Below are positions 6,093-12,663 of a stretch of DNA of 12,663 nucleotides, piece after piece. Every line of letters starts with the position of its first letter. Positions within the stretch are counted from its first letter, which is position 1. Location of the stretch: positions 10,039 to 22,701 of the forward strand of contig DCWQ01000051.1 of the NCBI GenBank assembly GCA_002328185.1, read 5' to 3'. The stretch is from Dehalococcoidia bacterium UBA2158 (GTDB lineage Bacteria; Chloroflexota; Dehalococcoidia; Lucifugimonadales; UBA3495). The notes beneath the pieces were generated by a model that saw nothing but the letters and a program-made list of their open reading frames with translations, was not told the origin of the DNA and did no database searches. A program made the position numbers and the translations under genes.

Positions 6093-6890
6093 ATGTCCAC
6101 TGGTTCCTTAACTTGGAAGGAAGGAAAAACTCAGGTAGCCGGCGCCGATCTGCACATCATCCAAGGCGGCAGCGGCGACCCAATATTGGTACTTCACGAC
6201 GAGAATGGACAAACGGTCCCTCTCCGCTACGCAGAATCGTTAGCCCAGGACTTCAGTCTGCATATGCCGGCCCATCCCGGATTCGGCGTCACCGACCAAC
6301 TTGACTGGATCATAAGTGTCCGCGACCTGGCCAGTTGGTACCTCAGGGTGATTGAGGACCTGGGACTTGGCAAGGTGAACGTGTTGGGGTTCTCTTTAGG
6401 CGGCTGGCTTGCCGCCGAGATGGCCTGCCAATCGCCACAGTCGATCAACAAGATGGCCCTGGTAGCCCCAACGGGCATCAAGCCTCCCATCGGCGAAATC
6501 TTCGACATGTTCTTGGTCGTGGCGAGAGATTATATGGATGAGGGCTTCCTGAACGCCGCTTCGACCCCGGAATACCTCACTGCTTACCCAGAGGAACCGA
6601 GCCCAGAACAAGTGGAAATCTGGGAGCAATCCAGGGAAGAGTCAGCTCGCCTAACTTGGCGTCCCTACATGTACCACGCGGCACTGCCTCATCTTCTGGG
6701 CCGGGTGACCAACCTACCCACGCTGTTAGTCTGGGGAGAACAAGACGGGGTGATACCGGTCAGCGCAGGCGAAGCGTATCGGGATGCCATCTCAGGTTCC
6801 CGACTTGAGACCATACCGAACTGCGGTCACCATCCTGAGATGGAACAGACCGAGGAATTCGTCCGCTTGGTCCGGGATTTTTTCGCCTAA
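6093..6890 (+). CDS. Alpha/beta hydrolase
   Basis: This 265-aa cytosolic enzyme has the full alpha/beta hydrolase fold. After a short N-terminal hairpin comes the oxyanion region ILVLHDENG (residues 31-39), which has HD where most relatives have HG. The nucleophile elbow is LGFSLGG (98-104, Ser101). The acid is Asp218 in WGEQDGVIP and the base is His246 in CGHHPEMEQ, so the triad is complete, unlike in the first hydrolase of this window. A cap of roughly 60 residues (about 135-205) holds several acidic residues. The start is supported by AGGAG (6081-6085) at 7 bases. Such enzymes hydrolyse esters, C-C bonds (MhpC-like) or epoxides; the substrate cannot be named. The TAA stop overlaps the stop of the convergent 148-aa gene. 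Confidence 0.93.
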   Translation: MSTGSLTWKEGKTQVAGADLHIIQGGSGDPILVLHDENGQTVPLRYAESLAQDFSLHMPAHPGFGVTDQLDWIISVRDLASWYLRVIEDLGLGKVNVLGFSLGGWLAAEMACQSPQSINKMALVAPTGIKPPIGEIFDMFLVVARDYMDEGFLNAASTPEYLTAYPEEPSPEQVEIWEQSREESARLTWRPYMYHAALPHLLGRVTNLPTLLVWGEQDGVIPVSAGEAYRDAISGSRLETIPNCGHHPEMEQTEEFVRLVRDFFA

Positions 6891-7333
6891 CCCAGCCGAT
6901 CCAATTCAAACTCCCATTTGACCTGGACCAACTTGCCAAAGCCGACCACGTCTTCCGGAGTCGCCAAGGGGATTTTGAGCATCTTGGTGCCGCTGCCACC
7001 TTTGGTGTTATCCACAATCTCTTTGATGTGGTCAGGCACGTGTGGGGACGCCATTATCAGTGGTTCCATTGCCCGCACGCCCACGAACATGCTGCCACGG
7101 ATGCCAGACTTGAAGACGTGGACGTGGAATATCTGCCGTTTGGCCAGGTAATAGGCCGGAGTCCACTCACGGCAGAACCCGTCATATACCGTGCGCTCAT
7201 CCGCTCCCGGCAGGGCCAGGCCCAAAACTTGGGCCATCGACATGATTCGGCTGCCTTCGACCGCCATAGCGTCGATGACGACAGCGACTTTCGGCCCTTC
7301 CCCGGCTTCTGTCGTGACCAACTTTGTAGCCAT
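6887..7333 (-). CDS. Conserved-looking 148-aa protein of unknown function
   Basis: I do not recognise this family with confidence. The 148-aa protein is soluble, with no signal or membrane segment. A central beta-rich block, RQIFHVHVFKSGIRGSMFVG (residues 66-85), is followed by a helix with DHIKEIVDNTKGG and the C-terminal pattern KMLKIPL-x-TPEDVVGFGKLVQVKWEFE. The spacing of an aromatic sheet, a helix, then a K-x-L-x-I strand and a final helix ending in K loosely recalls DUF3788/DUF5655-type small proteins, but this is a weak guess. Its ATG lies 5 bases after the stop of the dehydrogenase gene, so it is almost surely translated as the last gene of that operon. Its TAG overlaps the TAA of the convergent hydrolase. 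Internal composition and operon position make a real gene likely. Confidence 0.75.
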   Translation of the reverse strand: MATKLVTTEAGEGPKVAVVIDAMAVEGSRIMSMAQVLGLALPGADERTVYDGFCREWTPAYYLAKRQIFHVHVFKSGIRGSMFVGVRAMEPLIMASPHVPDHIKEIVDNTKGGSGTKMLKIPLATPEDVVGFGKLVQVKWEFELDRLG

Positions 7334-7338
7334 GCCGT

Positions 7339-8514
7339 TTACCAGGAACTCCGCAGCACCGACATGATTGGTCCAGCGTCGGTCACTGGAGATGGGTTGG
7401 TGGACAGAGAACGGTCATGCAGAGTCGCTGCGGCGATCAACTCCAAGCCTTCTTCCGGCACGCCCACATCGCGCAGCCTTCCAGGAATGCCAAGGGAGTT
7501 GCGCAGGTCCTCCACGGCATCCGCCGCTGCCAGGGCAGCGCTATGGTCACTCATGCCGGCAGTATCGATTCCCATCGCCTGTGCGATCAGCGCCTGACGG
7601 TCGGCCGAGGCCTCTGAGTTAAAACGCATGGTGTGGGGCAGCATGATGGCGTTGGCATCGCCGTGGGGGACTTCGTAGAGGCCGCCAACGTGATGGGCCA
7701 TGGCTGTGTTCAGGCCATAACTTCCTCCGGCTATCGTCGCCATTGAAGCAGCAGTTTTGGTATTCAGCAGGCAGTCCGGGTCCAGTCCGGGACACTCTGG
7801 CAGGTATTTCACCAGCATCGAGATTGCGTGCAATGCCATAGAATCGGAGATGGGATTGTGTTTCGTCGAATAGACTGACTCCACGGCGATGCGCATCTGC
7901 CCCATGGCAGTGGACAAGAGGATGCTCATTGGAGTGGTTGCCAAAGCCTGGCCGTCGATGACTATGGAGCGGGGGATGGTCGCAGGGTCTGCGACCACTA
8001 TCTTCCGCCCCAGTTCTTTGTCGGTAAAACCGCCGCCTCTGCTGAGTTCGGCCGCGCCCATGGTTGTTGGCACGGTTATAATCGGTACCCGGTCTCCCGA
8101 GAATTTGGGGAGAATCACCTTGTCCGGCGGCTCAAAGATCACCTGATGGTCGTGGATGGTCCCGCCCTCACCAAGGAGGGTGGCGATTCCCTTGGTGGTG
8201 TCGTGGGTGCTGCCGCCGCCGACGCTGACGAGAGCGTCCGGTTTCGAGTCGTGCACCAGCCGCATCGCGTCGTCCAGGGTGTGCACCGGGGAGTGGGGCG
8301 CCACGCCCGAGAAGAGCCCGACACAACGGTCGCCAAGCGCGTCCTGAACTCTGGTGACCACGTTGGATTTTTCCAAGATGGACGGTCCGCAGACCACCAT
8401 TACTCGGGTGCCGCCCATCCGGTCTACGATGCCGACAAGTCCGCTGATGGCGTCTTCAGAGCAGACCATTTCCTGGGCCACGCTGTTATAGGTGTAGGTC
8501 AAAGGTGGGGCCAC
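7339..8514 (-). CDS. Iron-containing alcohol dehydrogenase / maleylacetate reductase family protein
   Basis: This 391-aa cytosolic oxidoreductase belongs to the group III (iron-type) alcohol dehydrogenase superfamily, which includes maleylacetate reductases. The nucleotide-binding GGGSTHDTTK (residues 99-108), TVPTTMGAAE (147-156) and the C-terminal MAHHVGGLYEVPHGDANAIMLP region (272-293) are clear. The last region supplies two expected metal ligands, His274 and His284. The helix that normally carries the other two ligands (G-M-D-A-L-A-H-A-x-E) reads AMGQMRIAVE (203-212), so Asp becomes Gly205 and His becomes Ile209. Maleylacetate reductases are also altered here and work without metal, so this may be a metal-independent reductase. 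The GTG start has a strong GGAGGT (8521-8526) at 6 bases. It lies in a minus-strand operon between the GH105 fusion (36 bases upstream) and the 148-aa gene (5 bases downstream). Confidence 0.92.
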   Translation of the reverse strand: MAPPLTYTYNSVAQEMVCSEDAISGLVGIVDRMGGTRVMVVCGPSILEKSNVVTRVQDALGDRCVGLFSGVAPHSPVHTLDDAMRLVHDSKPDALVSVGGGSTHDTTKGIATLLGEGGTIHDHQVIFEPPDKVILPKFSGDRVPIITVPTTMGAAELSRGGGFTDKELGRKIVVADPATIPRSIVIDGQALATTPMSILLSTAMGQMRIAVESVYSTKHNPISDSMALHAISMLVKYLPECPGLDPDCLLNTKTAASMATIAGGSYGLNTAMAHHVGGLYEVPHGDANAIMLPHTMRFNSEASADRQALIAQAMGIDTAGMSDHSAALAAADAVEDLRNSLGIPGRLRDVGVPEEGLELIAAATLHDRSLSTNPSPVTDAGPIMSVLRSSW

Positions 8515-8550
8515 TAGGCCACCTCCATGATCGTTAGTTAGATTGTTTTA

Positions 8551-10245
8551 TCAGATACCCCGGGCCAGCCGCTCCATCTCCACGGCGAACCAGAGGGCCA
8601 TTCCGCCGCTGCGGTCGTCGAAACCGAAGATGGCAGGGCGGTCCAGGTACTCCCGGACATTGTTCTGCACCCCGGTGCTAGCGCAGCCGTCGACCACGTT
8701 GCCGACATCGTCGACTCTTTCTGACACTCCCTGCCAGGCCAGGTCAAGCGACTCCTGGAAATCGTCCGAGAGGAAGCCCATGCGTATGCCGCGGGCCATG
8801 GAGTAGCCCATCATGCAGGTCGCGGTGAACTCCAAGTATGAGCCGGGGATGTCCAACACCTGGTTCAACTGGCCTGACGGGTGCTGTAACCGGCGCAGCG
8901 ACTCCATCAGACGGCCAAACATCGCAATTATCGCGGGGCGCTTCGGGTGGTCCTCCGGCAGGTAAGTCAATGACTCGGCCAAGCCCATGGCGGCGAACCC
9001 GTTGCCCCGGCCCCAGTAATAGGCGGCCGAGCGGCAGTGCCAGAACAGTCCATGAGTCTGCTGAATCTTGCCGTCTGACAGGAAATCGGCCAGGATATCG
9101 GCGTATTTTGCATTACCGGTCAGATTGAACGCTCGCCCCAAGATGGCGCCGCTCATGAACATATCTTCGGTGCGGAAGTCTGGGTCGCAAGGCTTGGGGG
9201 CGCTGCCCTGGCCTCTGGACTCGAAACGTTCCGCGGCTTGGAGCACCAATTCGTTGTAGCGCGTCTGCCCGGTGGCGTCGGCCAACTCATCGGCCCAGAC
9301 CACTGACGCCAGGGCCGATGGCGCTATATCTTCGGGCACGCCGCCGGCTGTGAATTGCTCCAACAGGCTGGCGACGCCTTGAACCGGGTTCTCTCCCGTG
9401 GGTTCCAACTGATGGAGCCGGAGGCGTCCGCTGATGGGCACGCCCTGAGTGTAGACCACTGGTTCAAAAGTGTGGCCGTAGGCCGTGGCCAGCGCGTTGG
9501 CAATCTCGGTCTTGGGCCGGCTACGGCGTGTGTCGAGGGCTTTACGGGCTTCCGACGTGGTCAGCACCTCTAACTGGCGGAGCATGCTGAACAAACGACC
9601 TAATTCACGGGGTAGTTGCCCGTCTGTCGCTGTTAAGCGAATACCAGGAATCGTGCCCAGCCCATCGGGGTGGCCGGTGCCCAGGGCGGCCAAGAAACCT
9701 TGCTCTCCGGAGATGGTCTTTGCGGCGAGGCCTGGCGCCAGGCTTTGGGCAGCCTGGTTGTACTCCCACGTCAACGAGTCGCCCGATTGCAATTCCAGTA
9801 CCAGGTCCGGCGCTTGAAAGCAGACCCACCTCCACAGGTAGCGCTTCTCGGGGTCTTCCGGGTCGTAGAAGAACTTGCCATCAGGCGGGTAGACGCCGGA
9901 GGGGTTACCACCCGCACCGTTGCCAGGAGCGGAGTTCAGACGCAGGCCATCGGGGTTGGCGCAGGGCACCGCGCTGAGGGCGATGCGCAACGACAGGGCA
10001 TCTCCACCACCCGCGAAGAGTTCCAAAGCATGGAGCGCCATATCGACGTCGGCTTGATATCCGGTCAGTCCGCCCAGCAGCAGTATCCTGGTCCGGGAAG
10101 TCGCCACCGAGTAGGCGTTCCGGTCCAACAGCGCTGGAATCTGGCCCAGGGACCGGGTCACCCCGCAGGCCGTGCGGGTCCAGAAACCGGGCCGGGCCCT
10201 GATCAGGGTGTCCATCGCGTCGTTTATCGTGTCTTCTGTGGACAA
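8551..10245 (-). CDS. Fusion: degenerate M14 carboxypeptidase-like domain plus GH88/GH105-type hydrolase
   Basis: This 564-aa protein has two parts. The N-terminal part (about 15-240) resembles M14 carboxypeptidase/succinylglutamate-desuccinylase folds, with LLLGGLTGYQ (55-64), VPCANPDGLRLN (93-104) and LVLELQSGD (148-156). The zinc-binding HxxE (usually GGxHGxE) reads T61/Q64, and the later zinc His position reads Gln153, so no metal site remains. The C-terminal part (about 305-560) is an alpha/alpha-barrel of the GH88/GH105 unsaturated glucuronyl/rhamnogalacturonyl hydrolase type: EDMFMSGAILGRAFNLTG (360-377, probable catalytic Asp361), WGRGNG (411-416), and YLEFTATCMMGYSMARG (470-486). No signal peptide is seen, so it is expected in the cytoplasm. 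The TTG start is chosen because AGAGGA lies 4-5 bases upstream; Met11 has no such site. It follows the MmgE/PrpD gene by 13 bases. The N-terminal domain is less certain than the C-terminal one. Confidence 0.85.
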   Translation of the reverse strand: MSTEDTINDAMDTLIRARPGFWTRTACGVTRSLGQIPALLDRNAYSVATSRTRILLLGGLTGYQADVDMALHALELFAGGGDALSLRIALSAVPCANPDGLRLNSAPGNGAGGNPSGVYPPDGKFFYDPEDPEKRYLWRWVCFQAPDLVLELQSGDSLTWEYNQAAQSLAPGLAAKTISGEQGFLAALGTGHPDGLGTIPGIRLTATDGQLPRELGRLFSMLRQLEVLTTSEARKALDTRRSRPKTEIANALATAYGHTFEPVVYTQGVPISGRLRLHQLEPTGENPVQGVASLLEQFTAGGVPEDIAPSALASVVWADELADATGQTRYNELVLQAAERFESRGQGSAPKPCDPDFRTEDMFMSGAILGRAFNLTGNAKYADILADFLSDGKIQQTHGLFWHCRSAAYYWGRGNGFAAMGLAESLTYLPEDHPKRPAIIAMFGRLMESLRRLQHPSGQLNQVLDIPGSYLEFTATCMMGYSMARGIRMGFLSDDFQESLDLAWQGVSERVDDVGNVVDGCASTGVQNNVREYLDRPAIFGFDDRSGGMALWFAVEMERLARGI

Positions 10246-10258
10246 ATCTTCCTCTCGG

Positions 10259-11647
10259 TTAACTGGCTCTGGATGTGGACAGCTTGATCAAGTCTCTGGA
10301 ATCAGCCATGACGCCCGGCTCGAGGATCAACGAGATCATCTTCTCAACCGACTCTCCGGTTGGCGGCTGAAGGGCGTGGGCGGCACAGTCCCTGAATTTC
10401 TCTTGAAGCTGATTGATGGACAATGGGTTGTCCGGCGAACCCGAAGGCGGCTCCAATTCAGCCGATCCCGACCTTCCAACAGCACAGACCACTTCGATCT
10501 CGCCCCAGCCTTTGGGCATGCCCTCTTTCCTCTCTGCCTGTATTTGGCCCGAGGCGACTAATACCGCTGGTTTGCCGAACGAGGTTATCTGGTCGATGCC
10601 CACTTCGCCGAGGACCAGGCCGCATGCGATGAGGTAGGGCAGACTGAATTGTGCCTCAACCTGCTGCCGGGGCCGGACTATCCCGGATGAAACGCTGTAG
10701 CGGGACGAATGCGTCTCCGGGTCGGTGCGGACAACCACGGTCCGCATTGCATTCCGGTACAGTTCCAGCTCGTGGTGCAGTTTTATCGCAGCGTCAATGT
10801 AGCCATGGGTGGGACGACCACAGGGGTAGGGCTTGAGGCTCATCTGGTCTCCCATGAATTCCTTCCCGAGCCCCTGGCAAATCACCGATAGGTCGTGGCC
10901 TTCCGGCTGGTACATGGAATAGAAGCCATACTCTCCGCCAAACACGTTGTCAGCTCCGGTGAAACCCTCTTTCGCCAGGAAGGCTGAGAGAATTGCGCCG
11001 TGGGCCGCCTGGCCGGCTTGAAACCGCTTGGTCAACGCCCCATCGACGATGCTCTGCCGGTTGCCGGCCGCCTGGCTGTAGGCGATGCCAAATGCGTGGA
11101 CCATCTCCTCTTGGGACAATCCCAGCAGCTTTCCAACCGCGGCAGTCGCGCCAAATATGCCGAAGGTGGCGGTACGGTGCCAGCCCCGGTCTTTGTCTGG
11201 CGCCAATGCCAACCGGCAAGACACGTCCAAACCCAGGGTGACGGCCAACATCAGTTCATCGCCGTTAACGCCACCCAAGGACTCGGCAACGGCCAGACTT
11301 GCCGCCAGGACCGACGTGCCAGGATGGATGTGTCCGCCTTTATCAAAAGTGTCGTCGAAGTCGAGGGCGTGGCCCATGGCTGAGTTGACCAGCGCCGTGT
11401 GGTGGGCGGGCATCTTCCCACCAAGAACTGCCAGACTGGCCTCTTCCTTGCCGCCCCAGCGCCCAGTGACTGTGGCCAATTCTTGTATGCCAGGTGCGCC
11501 GCTTCCGCCCAGCATGGCACCAAAGGTGTCAAGAACATCACGGCGGGTCGCCGTCAGACTGGCGGCAGGGACATCCGCCACGCCGGTGTTAACAACATGG
11601 GCGGCCAGAGGCTGGGCTGGGTCGACGCCGGGCGTGGTGTTTGCCAT
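10259..11647 (-). CDS. MmgE/PrpD family protein
   Basis: This 462-aa cytosolic protein is a full-length member of the MmgE/PrpD family, which includes 2-methylcitrate dehydratase (PrpD), cis-aconitate decarboxylase and several uncharacterised enzymes. Family motifs in order are HALDFDDTFDKGGHIHPG (residues 92-109, with the conserved HxxDxDD and HPG), GWHRTATFGIFGATAAVGK (close to 155-175), KRFQAGQAAHG and KPYPCGRPTHGYIDA. The ATG start is the only reasonable one; AGGTGGAG lies somewhat far upstream (about 13 bases). No citrate synthase (PrpC) or 2-methylisocitrate lyase (PrpB) is nearby, so methylcitrate-cycle function is not supported. In many marine bacteria such paralogues sit in catabolic clusters for hydroxy- or sugar acids. 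It leads the four-gene run PrpD-like, GH105 fusion, dehydrogenase, 148-aa protein. Confidence 0.95.
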   Translation of the reverse strand: MANTTPGVDPAQPLAAHVVNTGVADVPAASLTATRRDVLDTFGAMLGGSGAPGIQELATVTGRWGGKEEASLAVLGGKMPAHHTALVNSAMGHALDFDDTFDKGGHIHPGTSVLAASLAVAESLGGVNGDELMLAVTLGLDVSCRLALAPDKDRGWHRTATFGIFGATAAVGKLLGLSQEEMVHAFGIAYSQAAGNRQSIVDGALTKRFQAGQAAHGAILSAFLAKEGFTGADNVFGGEYGFYSMYQPEGHDLSVICQGLGKEFMGDQMSLKPYPCGRPTHGYIDAAIKLHHELELYRNAMRTVVVRTDPETHSSRYSVSSGIVRPRQQVEAQFSLPYLIACGLVLGEVGIDQITSFGKPAVLVASGQIQAERKEGMPKGWGEIEVVCAVGRSGSAELEPPSGSPDNPLSINQLQEKFRDCAAHALQPPTGESVEKMISLILEPGVMADSRDLIKLSTSRAS

Positions 11648-11721
11648 AAGCGAGTCGTTTCTCCACCTATACTACGGGTAATTCAATCTTTATTGCGGGG
11701 CCGACTGCCACGGAAGCTGAG

Positions 11722-12068
11722 CTATACGACGATCACGTAAACTTTGCGCAGGGTCTCGGTGATGTCCCAGCGGCCAGACCAACCCTTGGGGAGGGTTACA
11801 ACTGAACCGGGGAGCAGGCTCTGTCCGTTGCCGTCGGCGTCAGTGATGACGCCTTTGCCGCTAATTGTGGTGGCCACCTAGGTGCCCTCGCGGTCTACGA
11901 TCGGCCAACCGCCCAGCGTGCATTCCCAGACGCCCACGTGGATGGAGCCGTCATTGGAGATGGTATGCGCTGAGACCTGTGGGCCTCCTGGCCTGCTCGG
12001 CCCCGATGTCCAATGTGCTTGAGGTCCACATCCGTTGCCCCAGGGATCGATGGAATCTTGACGTTCAT
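11722..12068 (-). pseudogene. Broken cupin (Cupin_3-like) gene
   Basis: Reading the minus strand from the ATG at 12066-12068 (GAGGGGG about 8 bases upstream) gives MNVKIPSIPGATDVDLKHIG. A frameshift between about 11985 and 12000 then leads to SAHTISNDGSIHVGVWEC and GGWPIVDREGT. A TAG at 11878-11880 replaces a probable GAG (Glu), after which VATTISGKGVITDADGNG, LLPGSVVTLPKGWSGRWD and ITETLRKVYVIVV continue to a stop at 11722-11724. The VWEC...GKGVITD...GS-VV-LPKGWSGRWD...RKVYVI pattern is that of the small Cupin_3 family (ureidoglycine-aminohydrolase-like cupins). The total length of 347 bases is not a multiple of three, consistent with the shift. It sits in line between the MBL-fold and MmgE/PrpD genes, 42 and 74 bases away. 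Two lesions indicate a pseudogene, unless both are sequence errors. Confidence 0.78.
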
Positions 12069-12110
12069 GAGCTGTACCCCCTCTAGTAACTCGGGAAAGT
12101 CTTAGGACTT

Positions 12111-12663
12111 TTATTTCTGAACTATGTCCACGTTCACGGTGCGTGTCGCCGAAACAGTAAACGTCAATGAAGCGGTGCCGCCGCCCTCAGTGCTGTCCAT
12201 GACGTGGATGTTCTCAGGGCCTTCCAGGTAGTTGATCTCGTCGCCTTCCACGCGGAAGGGCCTATCGTGTCCCGGATAGAACACGTTGGAGGCAGCGATC
12301 ATCTTCTCTACGCTCTCCTGGGCGTCCGCCACGTCCCAGAACACGTTGTAGGGAAGGCCACGGGCCACGGTGCCGCTCTCGGGCATGGCATCTCCAGCCA
12401 GGAGGACATTCTCGCCGTCGATATCGGCCAATATGCTCATGTGGCCTTTAGTGTGCCCAGGCGTTTCTATGATCGAAACGCCGTCCACTATCTTGTCGCC
12501 TTCAGAAACGGTGTCGACTTTCATCTTGCCCATCATCTCGGCCATCCCTGCGGCCACGGCGAGGTCCCATTTGTTGGGGTTGCGGGCGTAATCGATCTCA
12601 GTAGGGTTTACCAGGACTCGAGCGCTGGTGAACAGGTCGGTGTTCTGGCAGTGGTCCCAGTGC
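12111..12663 (-). CDS. Metallo-beta-lactamase-fold hydrolase, 5' end outside the window
   Basis: The open frame runs off the right edge, so only the C-terminal 183 residues are visible. They begin inside the zinc motif, with HWDHCQNT (the second half of the usual THxHxDHxxN). Further metal ligands follow in order: His70 in TPGHTKGH, Asp91 in LLAGDAMPES, and His132 in FYPGHDRPF (numbering from the first visible residue). This set fits a dinuclear-zinc hydrolase of the glyoxalase II / lactonase type. About 50 beta-prone residues follow the last ligand and end in VDIVQK, a somewhat long tail. A GTG at 12555-12557 is open but cannot be the start, because the family motif continues upstream of it. 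The gene is the first visible member of the minus-strand cluster, 42 bases before the broken cupin gene. The substrate is unknown. Confidence 0.9.
   Translation of the reverse strand, partial: HWDHCQNTDLFTSARVLVNPTEIDYARNPNKWDLAVAAGMAEMMGKMKVDTVSEGDKIVDGVSIIETPGHTKGHMSILADIDGENVLLAGDAMPESGTVARGLPYNVFWDVADAQESVEKMIAASNVFYPGHDRPFRVEGDEINYLEGPENIHVMDSTEGGGTASLTFTVSATRTVNVDIVQK

Noticed and set aside
7028..7597. 189-aa plus-strand open frame
   Set aside because: It is antisense across two real minus-strand genes and has no family signature.
9670..10287. 205-aa plus-strand open frame
   Set aside because: It is antisense to the GH105 fusion gene, Gly/Arg/Gln-rich, and without recognisable motifs.
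11085..11681. 198-aa plus-strand open frame
   Set aside because: It lies antisense to the MmgE/PrpD gene, whose protein motifs are unmistakable. The composition (Pro, Ser, Ala, Arg) is typical of a shadow frame in GC-rich DNA.
12555..12557. GTG as start of a 148-aa MBL-fold protein
   Set aside because: The same frame stays open to the window edge and encodes part of the zinc motif (HWDHCQN), so the true start lies outside the window.

Overview
The window is 12.7 kb of a moderately GC-rich (by eye about 55%) bacterial chromosome with compact, mostly metabolic genes and a mix of ATG, GTG and TTG starts. The gene content (several alpha/beta hydrolases, a flavin reductase, an HpcH/HpaI aldolase, MmgE/PrpD, a maleylacetate-reductase-like dehydrogenase, and a membrane-anchored TolB-type beta-propeller protein) looks like the catabolic accessory genome of a free-living Chloroflexota/Dehalococcoidia lineage such as marine SAR202. 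This assignment is inferred from gene style and was not tested. No tRNA, rRNA, CRISPR array, transposase or phage gene was seen.

Left part (1-2390). An AT-rich leader precedes a plus-strand alpha/beta hydrolase whose catalytic serine is replaced by alanine. It converges on a minus-strand FMN-dependent flavin reductase. Upstream of that, on the same strand, is a BtuF-like (cobalamin-type) substrate-binding protein with no signal peptide.

Middle (2391-6890). A 231-bp divergent spacer separates the BtuF-like gene from an MFS permease. On the minus strand this spacer can fold into a compact three-way-junction structure that starts a few bases after a TATAAT box, so it is a candidate regulatory leader RNA. 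The MFS gene converges on an HpcH/HpaI-family aldolase (GTG start). Next comes a broken TolB/PD40 beta-propeller gene with three in-frame stops and one frameshift. A canonical alpha/beta hydrolase on the plus strand follows; its stop codon overlaps the stop of the next minus-strand gene.

Right part (6887-12663). This is a tightly packed minus-strand cluster, probably one operon, in transcription order: a metallo-beta-lactamase-fold hydrolase (cut by the window edge), a broken cupin gene (frameshift plus TAG), an MmgE/PrpD protein, a two-domain protein, an iron-type alcohol dehydrogenase/maleylacetate-reductase homologue, and a 148-aa protein of unknown family. The two-domain protein joins a carboxypeptidase-like domain without its zinc ligands to a GH88/GH105-type unsaturated-uronyl hydrolase. 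The dehydrogenase lacks two of the four usual metal ligands. The set suggests breakdown of a sugar-acid or polysaccharide-derived compound, but no substrate can be named from sequence.

The most notable points are the structured leader at 2437-2512, the degenerate-peptidase/GH105 fusion, the loss of catalytic or metal residues in two further enzymes, and two freshly broken genes only visible when frames are joined across stops.
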